This document shows, one piece after another, positions 1-10,398 of a stretch of 64,000 nt of DNA (position 1 is the first letter of the stretch; each line of letters begins with the position of its first letter). This DNA is from Myxococcus guangdongensis. Lineage in GTDB: Bacteria > Myxococcota > Myxococcia > Myxococcales > Myxococcaceae. The position numbers and the translations under genes were made by a program. The stretch spans positions 62,001 to 126,000 of the forward strand of contig NZ_JAJVKW010000001.1 in NCBI RefSeq assembly GCF_024198255.1, given 5' to 3'. The notes below the pieces were generated by a model, which made no database searches, was not told the origin of the DNA, and worked only from the letters and a program-made list of their open reading frames with translations.

Positions 1-2579
1 TCCACGGCGATGCCCAGCCGCTCCTGCGCGAGTCCCACCACCACCACGAAGTAGCGGCTCACCGGCCGTTCGGGGAGACCGAACAGGCGCGACAGGCGCA
101 CGAAGGGGAGCGTCTGTCCGCGCAGGTCCAGCACCTCGCGCCGCTCCACGGTGCGAATCTCGCGGGGCTGCACGGAGAGGATTTCGAGCACGCTGTTGAG
201 GGGAACCGCGTACGTGCGAGCACTCACGCCCACGACCAGCGCGCGGATGATGGCCAGCGTGACGGGCAGCGTCAGGTGGAAGGCGGTGCCCTTCCCGCGC
301 TCGCTCCACACGTCGATGATGCCGGAGAGGTTGCCCAGGTTGTTCTTCACCACGTCCAGGCCCACGCCGCGGCCGGACAGCTCGGACACGCTGCGAGCGG
401 TGGAGAAGCCTGGGAGGAAGATGAGGTTGAGCAGCTCGCGGCGGCCCATCTCCTCGGCCTGCGCGAAGGTGATGAGGCCGCGCGTCAGCGCCACCTCGCG
501 CACGCGCAATTCGTCGATGCCCGCGCCGTCGTCGCTCACCTCGATGACGACGTGGTTGCCCTTCTGCACCGCGCGCAGCGCCACCACCGCGCGGCGGGAC
601 TTGCCCGCGGCCAGTCGTGCGTCCGGAGACTCCACGCCGTGGTCGATGGCGTTGCGGATGAGGTGCATGAGCGGGTCGCTCAGCTCCTCGACGATGAGCT
701 TGTCGAGCTCCACCTCGCCGCCGCCGATGACGAAGTCGATCTCCTTGCCCGCCTCGCGGGTGATGCGACGCACCAGTCGGGCCAGCTTGTCGAACACCTG
801 GCCCACGGGGACCATGCGCGCCTCGAGCAGTCCCTCCTGGAGGGCCTCCAGCTTGCGCTCCAGGCCGCGGGTCTCGCGCGCCAGCTCCTGACCGAAGAGC
901 TTCGACAGCGGCACGACGCCATCCTGCCGCGCGGACTCGGCGAGCCGCTGGAGGTTGGCCTTGATGAGCAGGAGCTCGCCCACCATGTTGATGAGGCCAT
1001 CCAGCTTGCCGATGTCGACGCGCACCGTCTGCGTCAACGAGCGCAGCGACGGCTCCGGCGCCGCGGCGGCCACGGTGGGCGGAGGTGTCGAGGCAGGGGC
1101 CTCGGCGGAGGTCGACACGGCACGAACGGGGGCGCGGCCTCCCGGGCCCTGGAGGTACGTCACGAGCGACGGCCCGGTGGAGCCCGAGCCACCCTGGGGC
1201 AACGCCACGCCACCCGGGCCCATGACCGGGGAGGAGCGCAGACCCGAGGGGAACACGCCCGAGTTCGCGACGGTCGCGCTCCAGCCTGCGGAGGGTGCGC
1301 CGGGGCCGCGTGTCCCAGCCGGGAGTCCCGGGTCCGAGGGAGGAATGAGGCCCGGGGGAATCGCCCCCGTCGGAGGCGCCGACGAGGGATTCACGCCTCC
1401 GGCACCAGGGCCCATCGTCGATGCCCCCGACAGGTGCGCGGAGGCAGCGCCACCAGCGCCAGGCCCCAGGGGGAACGTGCCCGGTATCTGCCCTGAGGGA
1501 TTCACGCCTTCGGCGCCATGCTCCATCGGGTGCATGCCCGGCACCTGCGCCGAGGAATTCCCCCCACCCTGCCCCATCGGGGACGTGCCCACGTCCTCAC
1601 GCCCGGCGCCACCCGGCGCCACTCCAGGCCCTTGTTCCGTGAGCGGCAGCGACGGCTGTCGCCCCTCCGCCGTCCCCTTCGCGCCGCGCTTCTTCCCGCC
1701 GCGCTTCGTCGTGGGCGGCGCGACCGTGGAGACCTCGGGACGCGTACCCGGTGGCTCCACGACGATGGCGGGAGTCTCCACCACCCGGGCCAGCACCTCC
1801 GCCGAGTGGGCCGTCGCGGGCACTCCCACGGGCCGCACGTTGAGGGGCGCGAGCTCCGCGGGCGTCCCACTCAGCCCGGACTCCAGCTCCATCACCGACA
1901 CGTGCGTGCCGAAGATGAGATCGAACGCGATGCCATGCGCCCCACCCGGCCGCGCGGACGGCAGCGTGCTGATGACCTCGCCCAGCGGCTTGAGGCGCGT
2001 GTTCAGGTCCGCCAGCCCCTTGTCGAAGTCCGACAGGTCGAACGCCGCGCGCACGCGCCACAGCGCCACGCCCCGCCGCACGTTCTCTCGGAGCCGATGC
2101 TCCTCGTACTCGGTGAAGACCGAGCGCACCTGCGCTTCCAGCTCCAGCCGCTCCAGCGGGTCCTCATCCAGCGCGATGGGCGCCTCGCCCAGGCGGATCA
2201 ACCGCTCCGCCATGCCCTCCACGCGCCGGCTCAGCCCCTCCGTCTCCGAACCCCGCGCCGTCTCCGCCAACAGCGCCTGGAACGCATCCAGCGCCTCAAT
2301 CAGCGTGTCGAGCACCGCGTCGTCCAGCAGCAGCTTGCCCAGCCGGAGCCGGTCGAGCAGGTCCTCCGTCCCATGCGCCAGCCGGGAGATGCGCTCCTGG
2401 CCGAACAGCCCCGCCAGGCCCTTGAGCGAGTGCGCCGCGCGGAAGATGCCATTGACCCGCTCCGGGTCCGCCTCGTGGCCGCGCCGCTCGTCCAGCACCA
2501 GCAGGTCCTTGCCGAGCGCCTCGAGAATCTCGGTCGCCTCGGCCACGAACTCGGCCAGGGCCTTGCTCGGAGGACTCAC
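1..2579 (-). CDS. CheA-type chemotaxis histidine kinase, C-terminus cut by window edge
   Basis: The GTG start at 2579 overlaps the stop of the upstream receiver gene as GTGA. About 859 residues are visible. An N-terminal Hpt domain carries the phosphorylatable His at about residue 50 in the motif AAHSLKG. A long Pro/Gly/Ser-rich linker follows (roughly 240-490), then the dimerisation/HATPase module with the N-box LMHLIRNAIDHGVE and the G-box GRGVGLDVV, and the start of a CheW-like domain that runs off the left edge. Family knowledge: CheA autophosphorylates and passes phosphate to CheY/CheB-type regulators in receptor arrays. The coupled single-domain regulator is the likely partner. No receptor or CheW gene is in view, so which of the several myxobacterial chemosensory systems this is cannot be decided. 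The linker is much longer than in enteric CheA. Confidence 0.93.
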   Translation of the reverse strand, partial: MSPPSKALAEFVAEATEILEALGKDLLVLDERRGHEADPERVNGIFRAAHSLKGLAGLFGQERISRLAHGTEDLLDRLRLGKLLLDDAVLDTLIEALDAFQALLAETARGSETEGLSRRVEGMAERLIRLGEAPIALDEDPLERLELEAQVRSVFTEYEEHRLRENVRRGVALWRVRAAFDLSDFDKGLADLNTRLKPLGEVISTLPSARPGGAHGIAFDLIFGTHVSVMELESGLSGTPAELAPLNVRPVGVPATAHSAEVLARVVETPAIVVEPPGTRPEVSTVAPPTTKRGGKKRGAKGTAEGRQPSLPLTEQGPGVAPGGAGREDVGTSPMGQGGGNSSAQVPGMHPMEHGAEGVNPSGQIPGTFPLGPGAGGAASAHLSGASTMGPGAGGVNPSSAPPTGAIPPGLIPPSDPGLPAGTRGPGAPSAGWSATVANSGVFPSGLRSSPVMGPGGVALPQGGSGSTGPSLVTYLQGPGGRAPVRAVSTSAEAPASTPPPTVAAAAPEPSLRSLTQTVRVDIGKLDGLINMVGELLLIKANLQRLAESARQDGVVPLSKLFGQELARETRGLERKLEALQEGLLEARMVPVGQVFDKLARLVRRITREAGKEIDFVIGGGEVELDKLIVEELSDPLMHLIRNAIDHGVESPDARLAAGKSRRAVVALRAVQKGNHVVIEVSDDGAGIDELRVREVALTRGLITFAQAEEMGRRELLNLIFLPGFSTARSVSELSGRGVGLDVVKNNLGNLSGIIDVWSERGKGTAFHLTLPVTLAIIRALVVGVSARTYAVPLNSVLEILSVQPREIRTVERREVLDLRGQTLPFVRLSRLFGLPERPVSRYFVVVVGLAQERLGIAV

Positions 2580-2950
2580 GGCAGCTTCAGGTACCGGCGC
2601 AAGAGCCCCTCGAGACTGCCGGGCTGGAACGGTTTGACCAGGTACTCCGCCGCCCCCAACGCCATGCCCCGCTCGCGGTCCTGCTCCCGCCCCTCCGTGG
2701 TGATGATGAAGAGCGGCACGTCGCGGTAGTTGGGGTTCTTCTTGACGAAGTTGATGAGCTCCAGCCCGTTGATGTCGGGCATGTTGATGTCGGTGATGAT
2801 GAGGTCGAAGCGGTGACGCGGCAGCAGCTTCAGCGCCTCGAAGCCGCTGGACGTCACGACGGCCTCGATGCCATCCACCGCCTCCACCGTCGACGCGATG
2901 TATTCGCGCGACGCCTTGGAGTCCTCGACAATCAACACCTTGACACGCAT
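2576..2950 (-). CDS. CheY-like single-domain response regulator
   Basis: This 124-residue protein is a receiver domain with no output domain. It begins MRVKVLIVEDSKASRE and has the acidic pair near residues 8-9, the phospho-acceptor Asp in LIITDINMPDINGLEL, the switch Thr in IITTEG, and the conserved Lys in YLVKPF. I start it at the ATG at 2950, where the domain begins; the upstream open frame is only an extension without family support. Its stop overlaps the GTG start of the CheA gene by four bases, which implies translational coupling and makes it the probable phosphoacceptor of that kinase. It could act on motility or on a downstream regulator; the sequence does not say which. Confidence 0.9.
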   Translation of the reverse strand: MRVKVLIVEDSKASREYIASTVEAVDGIEAVVTSSGFEALKLLPRHRFDLIITDINMPDINGLELINFVKKNPNYRDVPLFIITTEGREQDRERGMALGAAEYLVKPFQPGSLEGLLRRYLKLP

Positions 2951-3009
2951 GCGTGCACGCCCCGGACGGTCTCCCGATGCTAACAGAAGGCCTGCCCGGT
3001 CGCCGAGCT

Positions 3010-3501
3010 TCAGCCCTTCCTGCCTGGTAGGAGCCGGACGAGCCCCTTGTCCGTCAGAAGGGCCACCCGTCCGCCCTTGAACGCGGGCAGGAAGCCCTTC
3101 TGGAAGGCCTCCGCCCGCGCCGCGTCGTCCAGCGAACCGCCGCCGGGGATTTCCAGCGCCACCGACGCCACCTTGGCCCGGCTGAGCACCTTGCCCGCCT
3201 CGGCCAGCGCCTCGTGGAGCCCCTGGGCGTCCAGCGCCTTCCGGGCCCCCAGGCCCACGACGAAGATGCGCGGCACCTCCAGCTTCCCGTCCGCGGGCAA
3301 CAGGAGCCAGTCGTCCTTCACGCCGGAGAAGAAGCCGCCCTTGAGCACCCGCGACAACACACCGCACAGCCGCCAGTCCACGTAGCCCGCGGTGGCCGGC
3401 AACGGGCGATCATCCTCGGCCACGAACAGGCACAGGGCGTCCACGCCCGTCAGCGAGTCCAGCCCCTCCATCCCGATGTCGTGCGTCGTCGTCTGGCTCA
3501 C
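3010..3501 (-). CDS. Stand-alone leucyl-aminopeptidase (M17) N-terminal-like domain protein
   Basis: A 163-residue protein that resembles only the N-terminal, macro-like domain of M17 leucyl aminopeptidases. Typical pieces are VDALCLFVAEDD near the N-terminus, a central RIFVVGLGARKAL strand-turn, and a hydrophobic VASVALEIPGGG strand. The catalytic metallopeptidase half of M17 enzymes (about 300 residues) is absent, and there is no room for it before the next gene. The GTG start at 3501 follows a GAGGAG ribosome site. It sits downstream of nusB on the same strand. A peptidase activity is not expected. A nucleotide or ADP-ribose binding role would be guesswork from the macro-like fold. Confidence 0.7.
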   Translation of the reverse strand: MSQTTTHDIGMEGLDSLTGVDALCLFVAEDDRPLPATAGYVDWRLCGVLSRVLKGGFFSGVKDDWLLLPADGKLEVPRIFVVGLGARKALDAQGLHEALAEAGKVLSRAKVASVALEIPGGGSLDDAARAEAFQKGFLPAFKGGRVALLTDKGLVRLLPGRKG

Positions 3502-3526
3502 CGCGGTTGCTCCTCGGCTCGGGACT

Positions 3527-3958
3527 TCAGTCCTTCTTGAGCGCCACCGCCACCCGGTCCAACAGGCCGTTGACGAAGGCGCTGGACTCCTCCGTCCCGA
3601 AGTTCTTCCCCAGCTCCACCGCCTCGTTGATGGTGACCTTGCGGGGGATGTCCGGACGGTACTTCAGCTCGAAGATGCCCACGCGCAGCACGTTGCGGTC
3701 GATGCGGGACATGCGGTCCAGCCGCCAGTTGTGGCTGTGCGACTCGATGAGCCGGTCAATCTCCGCGCGGTGGCCCTGCACGCCGTCCACCAGCTCGCGG
3801 GCGAACTTCACCGCGTCGGGGTCCCGCTTCGGCTCCTCGGCCTCGGCGGAGGCGGTCCACGCCGACTCCAGCGCCTCGTACACCGACGTCCCCGGCGTCA
3901 TCTCCAACTGGTAGAGCGCCTGCAACGCCCGCTCACGTCCCGTTCTGCGCGCGCCCAT
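3527..3958 (-). CDS. nusB: Transcription antitermination factor NusB
   Basis: A 143-residue, all-helical protein matching NusB over its whole length. It begins with an Arg-rich helix (RRTGRERALQALYQLE) and keeps the diagnostic segments RIDRNVLRVGIFEL and TINEAVELGKNFG, then ends with FVNGLLDRVA. NusB binds boxA RNA with NusE/S10 and promotes antitermination in rRNA transcription. The gene lies three bases after the ribH stop, the ribH-nusB order found in many bacteria, so the two are surely cotranscribed. Length and ends agree with the family. Confidence 0.97.
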   Translation of the reverse strand: MGARRTGRERALQALYQLEMTPGTSVYEALESAWTASAEAEEPKRDPDAVKFARELVDGVQGHRAEIDRLIESHSHNWRLDRMSRIDRNVLRVGIFELKYRPDIPRKVTINEAVELGKNFGTEESSAFVNGLLDRVAVALKKD

Positions 3959-3961
3959 GGA

Positions 3962-4465
3962 CTAGCCCTTCCTCGCGTCGAGCGCGGGGATGCGCGCATA
4001 CAGGTTCACCATCTCGATGCAGGCCAGCGTGGCCTCGGCGCCCTTGTTGCCCGCCTTCACGCCCGCCCGGTCGATGGCCTGCTCCACCGTGTCGGTGGTC
4101 AGCACGCCGAACGTCACCGACGTCGCGGGGTTGGCCGCCGCCGCGTTGAAGGCCACCGCGCCGATGCCCTTGGCGCACTCGCCGGCCACGTAGTCGAAGT
4201 GGGGCGTGCCGCCACGGATGACGGCGCCCAGGGCGATGACGCCCACGTACTGACGCGACTCCGTCACGCGGCGCACCAGCCCGGGCAGCTCGTACGTGCC
4301 GGGGCAGCGGTACACGTCCACGTCCGCGTCGGCCACGCCGTGGCGCACCAGCGTGTCCACGGCGCCCTTGGCCAGCTCCTCGGTGATGAAGCCATTGAAG
4401 CGGGCGACGCAGATGGCGAAGCGGCCCTTGGGGGGGAGGAAGTCACCTTCGATGTAGCGAGGCAT
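3962..4465 (-). CDS. ribH: 6,7-dimethyl-8-ribityllumazine synthase (riboflavin pathway)
   Basis: A 167-residue lumazine synthase. It condenses 5-amino-6-ribitylamino-uracil with dihydroxybutanone phosphate, the penultimate riboflavin step, and normally forms pentamers or icosahedral shells. Visible family features are the N-terminal FAICVARFN, the VPGTYELP-like segment (CPGTYELP), VIALGAVIRGGTPHFDYV, and the late VTFGVLTTDTVEQA with the conserved GNKGAEAT. It lies between ribE and nusB on the same strand. In many genomes a ribBA gene sits between ribE and ribH; here there are only about 40 bases, so dihydroxybutanone phosphate must be made from a gene elsewhere. Confidence 0.97.
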   Translation of the reverse strand: MPRYIEGDFLPPKGRFAICVARFNGFITEELAKGAVDTLVRHGVADADVDVYRCPGTYELPGLVRRVTESRQYVGVIALGAVIRGGTPHFDYVAGECAKGIGAVAFNAAAANPATSVTFGVLTTDTVEQAIDRAGVKAGNKGAEATLACIEMVNLYARIPALDARKG

Positions 4466-4505
4466 GCGGGGCTTCCTACACCACCCGCGCCCCCGCCGTC
4501 GCCTG

Positions 4506-5162
4506 CTACGGCGTGCCGAAGCCCGCCGCCCGGACGGCCGCCTCCGTCACCCCACCCCCGCCGCCCACCTGCCCGCGCTGGAGCGAGAACAGCCGGGCCA
4601 CGTACTTCCCAATCGGGTCCGCCTCCAGGTTGACCCGGGCCCCCACCGCCTTGGCCCGCAAGGTGGTGCGCTCCTGCGTCTCCGGAATCAGCTGCACCCC
4701 GAAGCGGTCCGCGCCCACGCTGTTGACCGTCAGACTGATGCCGTCGATGGCCACCGAGCCCTTCTCGATGAAGTACGGCGCCAGGGACTCGGGCAGGCCG
4801 AACACCATCACCCACGAGCCGCCTTCCGGGTAGGTCTCCAGCACCGAGCTGACCTGGTCCACGTGCCCGGAGACCAGGTGCCCGCCCAGCCGGTCCCCCA
4901 GCGCCAGCGCCCGCTCCAGGTTGACCCTGTCCCCGGGCCGCACCCCGTCCAGCGTGGTGCGCCTGAGGGACTCGGGCGCCACCTGCACCCGGAAGGTGTC
5001 CCCCGCCAGCTCCACCACCGTGAGGCACGCGCCATCCACGGCGATCGACTCACCCAGCGCGAAGCCCGAGGCCCCCAGCGCCGTGCGAATCCACAAGTCC
5101 GTCATCCCACCCGGAATGACGCGCTCCACCCTGCCGATGTCCTGAATGAGCCCGGTGAACAT
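4506..5162 (-). CDS. ribE: Riboflavin synthase, alpha subunit
   Basis: A 218-residue riboflavin synthase of the trimeric, two-barrel type. It begins MFTGLIQDIGRV, the standard N-terminus, and shows the expected internal duplication. The first repeat has IAVDGACLTVVEL and HLVSGHVD, and the second has VAIDGISLTVN and QLIPETQERTTL. The enzyme dismutates two 6,7-dimethyl-8-ribityllumazine molecules to riboflavin. It follows ribD by 107 bases and precedes ribH by about 40. I see no FMN riboswitch fold in either gap. Confidence 0.96.
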   Translation of the reverse strand: MFTGLIQDIGRVERVIPGGMTDLWIRTALGASGFALGESIAVDGACLTVVELAGDTFRVQVAPESLRRTTLDGVRPGDRVNLERALALGDRLGGHLVSGHVDQVSSVLETYPEGGSWVMVFGLPESLAPYFIEKGSVAIDGISLTVNSVGADRFGVQLIPETQERTTLRAKAVGARVNLEADPIGKYVARLFSLQRGQVGGGGGVTEAAVRAAGFGTP

Positions 5163-5269
5163 GATGCCCAGGCTTATAACGAACGGCCCTCCGGGTCGCC
5201 CCCGTCCGGCGCGCCGATGTGTCCGTCATTCACCGACACCATGGCCCCGCTCATGGGCGCCTGAAGTGC

Positions 5270-6433
5270 CTAGAGCAGCGCCTGGAGCAGGATGTCCGGG
5301 CCGTGCTGCTCGAAGGTGAGGTCCTTCACCGCGAGCGCCTGGGCCATCTCCTTCACGCCCAAGTCACCGGCCCACGACATGCCCTCGCGACCGAGCAGCT
5401 TGGGCGCCAGGAACAGCGCCAGCTCGTCCGCCAGCTTCTCGCGCAGGAAGGAGCCGTACATCTCCGAGCCGCCCTCCACGAGCACGTGGTTGTGGCCGGA
5501 GCGGGCCAGCTTGCGCAAGAGCGCCTTCAGGTCCACCCGGTCCGCCTTGGGGCGCACCTGCCACACCTCCACGCCCTGGGCGAGGAAGCGCCGGGCCTTG
5601 CGGCCCTCGGGGTCCTCCAGCGTCGCGATGATGGTGCGCGCGGAGCTCTTCTGGTTGAAGACGGTGTAGCGCGGCGACAGGCGCAGCCGGCTGTCCACCA
5701 CCACGCGCAGCGCGTCCTTGCCCTGGCCACCGGGCAGCCGCGTGGTGAGCTTGGGGTCGTCGTGGCGCACGGTGTTGGCGCCCACCAGGATGACGTCCAC
5801 GGAGTCGCGCAGCCGGTGCACCCACTCGCGCGCCTTCTCGCCCGTCACCCAGCGCGAGTCCCCCGTGGCCGTGGCCAGCTTGCCGTCCAGCGTGGCCGCG
5901 GCCTTCAGCGTCACCCAGGGCAGGCCCGTGCGCAGCTGCTTGAAGAAGGGCCGGTTGAGCTTGTCCGCCTCCGCCTGGAGCACGCCGGTGACGACCTTCA
6001 CGCCCGCGCGGCGCATGCGCGCCACGCCCTTGCCGCTCACCTTGGGGTTGGGGTCCGCCGAGCCGCAGAAGACGCGGCGCACGCCCGCCTCGATGATGGC
6101 CAGGCTGCACGGCGGCGTGCGGCCATAGTGGTCGCACGGCTCCAGCGTGGAGTAGAGGTCCGCGCCCCGCGCCTTGGCGCCCGCGGCCTCCAGCGCCACC
6201 ACCTCCGCGTGCGCCGTGCCCGCCTTCTTGTGGTAGCCGCGCGCGATGATTCGGCCGCCCTTGACCAGCACCGCGCCCACCACGGGGTTGGGGCTGGTGC
6301 GGCCCAGGCCCTTGGCGGCCTCCTCCAGGGCGATGCGCATGAAGAACTCGGCCACCGCGCGGTCGAAGTCCGCCGCCCGCTTCGCCCGGGGCGCCCTCGT
6401 GGCTTCGAGCTTTGCCCGCGTGAGCAGCCTCAT
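5270..6433 (-). CDS. ribD: Bifunctional deaminase/reductase of riboflavin synthesis
   Basis: A 387-residue two-domain enzyme. The N-terminal deaminase has the zinc motif HAE (His75, Glu77) and EPCDHYGRTPPC (Cys100, Cys109). The C-terminal reductase begins near residue 165 with VTLKAAATLDGKLA and includes LVEGGSEMYG. It converts the pyrimidine product of GTP cyclohydrolase II to 5-amino-6-ribitylamino-uracil phosphate using NADPH. About 25 extra basic residues precede the normal N-terminus; an internal start nearer residue 32 (FMRIALEEAA) is possible. It follows nrdR by ten bases, a pairing common in proteobacteria, and leads into ribE-ribH-nusB. Confidence 0.96.
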   Translation of the reverse strand: MRLLTRAKLEATRAPRAKRAADFDRAVAEFFMRIALEEAAKGLGRTSPNPVVGAVLVKGGRIIARGYHKKAGTAHAEVVALEAAGAKARGADLYSTLEPCDHYGRTPPCSLAIIEAGVRRVFCGSADPNPKVSGKGVARMRRAGVKVVTGVLQAEADKLNRPFFKQLRTGLPWVTLKAAATLDGKLATATGDSRWVTGEKAREWVHRLRDSVDVILVGANTVRHDDPKLTTRLPGGQGKDALRVVVDSRLRLSPRYTVFNQKSSARTIIATLEDPEGRKARRFLAQGVEVWQVRPKADRVDLKALLRKLARSGHNHVLVEGGSEMYGSFLREKLADELALFLAPKLLGREGMSWAGDLGVKEMAQALAVKDLTFEQHGPDILLQALL

Positions 6434-6443
6434 CCGTTCTCCT

Positions 6444-6947
6444 TCAACTCCCCTGGCCCGGGAGGAGCGGCGGCTTCGACTTGCGCTCGCGCTCCTGGTC
6501 CTCGAGCAGGTCCTTCAGCTCATGCAGGAACTCGGAGATGTCGCGGAAGCTGCGGTACACGGAGGCGAAGCGCACGTAGGCCACCTCGTCCATCTGCTGC
6601 AGCCGGCGCATGACCTCCTCGCCGATGACGGACGAGTTGATCTCCTTCTCTCCCATGCCCTGCAAGAGCCGCTCGATGGCCACCACGGTCTCCTCCAGCT
6701 TGTCGGCGGAGACGGGGCGCTTCTCGCAGGCCTTCTTCAGGCCGCTGACGATCTTCTCGCGGTCGAACGCCTCCCGCCGGCCGTCCTTCTTCACGATGAG
6801 CGGGTAGAGCTCCTCCACCCGCTCGTACGTCGTGAAGCGGCGCTTGCAGGCCAGACACTCGCGGCGCCGCCGGATGACGGAGCCCTCGTGTGACTCTCTC
6901 GAGTCGATGACCTTGTTTTCGGCATCCTGGCAGAACGGGCAGCGCAT
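6444..6947 (-). CDS. nrdR: Ribonucleotide reductase transcriptional repressor NrdR
   Basis: A 167-residue NrdR. The N-terminal zinc ribbon has Cys3, Cys6, Cys31 and Cys34 (MRCPFC and CLACKRRF), followed by an ATP-cone domain from about residue 49 ([18 protein letters not shown]) to about 139 ([11 protein letters not shown]). NrdR senses ATP/dATP and represses ribonucleotide reductase operons through NrdR boxes. The C-terminal tail is charged and slightly longer than average. It lies between glyA and ribD, a common arrangement. No nrd gene is in the window, so its targets are elsewhere. Confidence 0.97.
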   Translation of the reverse strand: MRCPFCQDAENKVIDSRESHEGSVIRRRRECLACKRRFTTYERVEELYPLIVKKDGRREAFDREKIVSGLKKACEKRPVSADKLEETVVAIERLLQGMGEKEINSSVIGEEVMRRLQQMDEVAYVRFASVYRSFRDISEFLHELKDLLEDQERERKSKPPLLPGQGS

Positions 6948-6988
6948 GGAGGCGGGAGAGAATCTCCTGTCGGCGAACGAGCGGCGAG

Positions 6989-8245
6989 CTACTTCAGACG
7001 CGAGGCGTACAGCGGGAAGCTCTGGGCCAGCTCCTTCACCTGCCCGCGGATGCGCGCGAGCCCGGCGTCATCCTGGGCCGCGTCCAGCGCGGCGCCGATG
7101 AGCTTGCCCACCGTGGCCATCTGGGCCTCGCGCATGCCGCGCGTGGTGATGGCGGGCGTGCCCACCCGGACGCCGGAGGTCACCATCGGCTTCTCCGGGT
7201 CGAACGGAATCATGTTCTTGTTCACGGTGATGCCCGCCTTGTCGAGCACCGCCTCGGCCACCTTGCCCGTCAGGTTCTTGGGCCGCAGGTCCACCAGCAT
7301 CAGGTGGTTGTCGGTGCCGCCGGACGTCAGCCGCAGGCCCGCGGACTTGAGCGCCTCCGCCAGCGCGCTCGCGTTGGCGACGATCTGCTTCTGGTACGCC
7401 TTGTACTCCGGCGTCAGCGCCTCGCGCAGGGCCACGGCCTTGCCGGCGATGACGTGCATCAGCGGGCCGCCCTGGATGCCGGGGAAGATCTGGCTGTTGA
7501 TGGACTTCGCGTACGGCTCCTTGCCCATCACCAGGCCACCGCGCGGACCGCGCAGCGTCTTGTGCGTGGTGGTGGTGACGATGTCCGCGAAGGGCACGGG
7601 CGAGGGGTGCACGCCGGCGGCGACCAGGCCCGCGATGTGCGCCATGTCCACCATCATGGAGGCGCCCGCCTCGTCGGCGATCTCGCGGAACTTCGCGAAG
7701 TCGAGCGTGCGCGGGTAGGCGCTGGCGCCCACGACGATGACCTTCGGCTTGTGCTCCAGGGCCAGCTGCCGCACCTGGGCGAAGTCGATGGTCTCCGTCT
7801 CGCGCGTCAGGCCGTAGTGGACGACCTTGTAGAGCTTGCCGGAGAAGTTGAACGTGGCGCCGTGGGTGAGGTGGCCGCCGGAGTTCAGGTCCAGCGACAG
7901 CATGGTGTCACCGGGCTTCATGAGCGCCATGTACGCGCCCATGTTCGCCTGGCTGCCCGAGTGCGCCTGCACGTTGACGAAGTCCGCGCCGAACAGCTGC
8001 TTCGCGCGGTCGATGGCGAGGTTCTCCACCACGTCCACCACTTCGCAGCCGCCGTAGTAGCGCTTGCCGGGGTAGCCCTCCGCGTACTTGTTGGTGAGCA
8101 CCGAGCCCACCGCCTCCATCACCGCGGGGCTGACGAAGTTCTCCGAGGCGATCAGCTCCAGGCCTTGCTCCTGGCGCTCGGTCTCATGACACACGGCCTG
8201 GGCAATCTCGGGGTCCACCTCGGCCAGAGTGCGGGTGTTCTCCAT
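6989..8245 (-). CDS. glyA: Serine hydroxymethyltransferase
   Basis: A 418-residue PLP enzyme that interconverts serine and glycine and supplies one-carbon units on tetrahydrofolate. Key motifs are LIASENF near residue 32, HSGSQAN near 95, VDMAHIAGL near 199, and [14 protein letters not shown] with the PLP lysine at 229. I start it at the ATG at 8245 ([13 protein letters not shown]), which has a GAGGAG site 6-7 bases upstream; the longer open frame starting inside rpiB lacks family support. It lies between rpiB and nrdR, in a conserved rpiB-glyA-nrdR order. Confidence 0.97.
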   Translation of the reverse strand: MENTRTLAEVDPEIAQAVCHETERQEQGLELIASENFVSPAVMEAVGSVLTNKYAEGYPGKRYYGGCEVVDVVENLAIDRAKQLFGADFVNVQAHSGSQANMGAYMALMKPGDTMLSLDLNSGGHLTHGATFNFSGKLYKVVHYGLTRETETIDFAQVRQLALEHKPKVIVVGASAYPRTLDFAKFREIADEAGASMMVDMAHIAGLVAAGVHPSPVPFADIVTTTTHKTLRGPRGGLVMGKEPYAKSINSQIFPGIQGGPLMHVIAGKAVALREALTPEYKAYQKQIVANASALAEALKSAGLRLTSGGTDNHLMLVDLRPKNLTGKVAEAVLDKAGITVNKNMIPFDPEKPMVTSGVRVGTPAITTRGMREAQMATVGKLIGAALDAAQDDAGLARIRGQVKELAQSFPLYASRLK

Positions 8246-8283
8246 GGCTGATCTCCTCACGACGACGGGTACTGCGAAGGCCG

Positions 8284-8727
8284 CTAGCCCTGGGACTCGG
8301 CCTCGCGAATCTTCTGGACGCGGCGCTCGTGGCGACCGCCCTCGAACGCCGTGCCGAGGAACGCCTCCAGGATGGCCCGGCCCACGCCGGCCCCCACCAC
8401 GCGCTGGCCCAGGCACAGCACGTTGGCGTCATTGTGGGCCCGCGCCATCCGGGCCTCGAACTCCGTGGTGCACAGGGCCGCTCGCACGCCCTTGTGCTTG
8501 TTGGCGACGATGCTCATGCCGATGCCGGTGCCACACACCAGCACGCCCAATGTGGCCTCGCCGGACGTCACCGCCTTCGCCACGCGCGCGGCGAAGTCCG
8601 GGTAGTCCACCGAGTCCCGGGCGAAGGGACCCACGTCCTCGTGGGCCACCTTCTTCTCCTGGAGCGCCGCCACCAATTCCTGGCGGAGCTCCAGGCCCGC
8701 GTGGTCCGAAGCGAGAATGACTTTCAC
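8284..8727 (-). CDS. rpiB: Ribose-5-phosphate isomerase B
   Basis: A 147-residue RpiB/LacAB-type isomerase that interconverts ribulose 5-phosphate and ribose 5-phosphate in the pentose phosphate pathway. It begins [15 protein letters not shown], with the Asp8-His9 pair, and has the catalytic Cys65 in [12 protein letters not shown] followed by [26 protein letters not shown]. It sits 19 bases after fabF and 38 before glyA in the same direction. The C-terminal tail is Arg/Glu-rich and typical. Confidence 0.96.
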   Translation of the reverse strand: MKVILASDHAGLELRQELVAALQEKKVAHEDVGPFARDSVDYPDFAARVAKAVTSGEATLGVLVCGTGIGMSIVANKHKGVRAALCTTEFEARMARAHNDANVLCLGQRVVGAGVGRAILEAFLGTAFEGGRHERRVQKIREAESQG

Positions 8728-8746
8728 GCGGGTCTCCTCGCTCCCG

Positions 8747-10003
<1,257 letters not shown>

Positions 10004-10034
10004 GGTCCTCTCCGGTGGCGCCTGAGACGCCGGG

Positions 10035-10058
10035 GACGCCGCGCTTCAACGCGGCGTC
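10035..10058 (-). terminator. GC-rich intercistronic hairpin between acpP and fabF
   Basis: GACGCCGCG and CGCGGCGTC form a perfect 9-bp stem around a six-base loop. There is no U-run on the minus-strand side, so it may be an mRNA-stabilising or partial attenuation element rather than a full terminator. Such a hairpin after acpP would fit the need for far more acyl carrier protein than FabF. Confidence 0.45.
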
Positions 10059-10087
10059 ACCCCGCCCCCCGGCACACAGTGTGCTGT

Positions 10088-10330
10088 CTACTTCTTGTGG
10101 TCGGTGACGTACTTGATGGCGTCGCCAACGGTCTTGATGTTCTCGGCCTCCTCGTCGGGGATTTCGACCTCGAACTCCTCCTCCATCGCCATCACGAGCT
10201 CCACGATGTCGAGGCTGTCGGCGCCAAGGTCCTCGATGAAGGACGACTCGGGCTTGATCTCGTCCTCTCCCACGCCGAGCTGGTCGGCGATGATGTTCTT
10301 GACCTTGGCCTCAATAGGTGACGTCGACAT
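10088..10330 (-). CDS. acpP: Acyl carrier protein
   Basis: An 80-residue acidic helical protein. The phosphopantetheine attachment serine is Ser39 in the canonical [12 protein letters not shown] motif, followed by the recognition helix ([15 protein letters not shown]). ACP carries growing acyl chains as thioesters for FabD, FabG and FabF. A candidate promoter of its own lies in the 104-base gap behind fabG. Length and start agree with the family. Confidence 0.98.
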   Translation of the reverse strand: MSTSPIEAKVKNIIADQLGVGEDEIKPESSFIEDLGADSLDIVELVMAMEEEFEVEIPDEEAENIKTVGDAIKYVTDHKK

Positions 10331-10398
10331 AATGCTGAACCCTCCAGGAACCAGATGTAGGCCCGGAAGGCTTCCCGAGCCCTGTCGAAAGCCGGCGC

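Noticed and set aside
276..2637. Long plus-strand open frames opposite the CheA gene
   Set aside because: Arg/Ser/Pro-rich shadows of a high-GC gene; the minus strand has complete CheA domains and a coupled start.
5163..5269. Possible FMN riboswitch between ribD and ribE
   Set aside because: Only 107 bases and none of the conserved FMN-element sequence.
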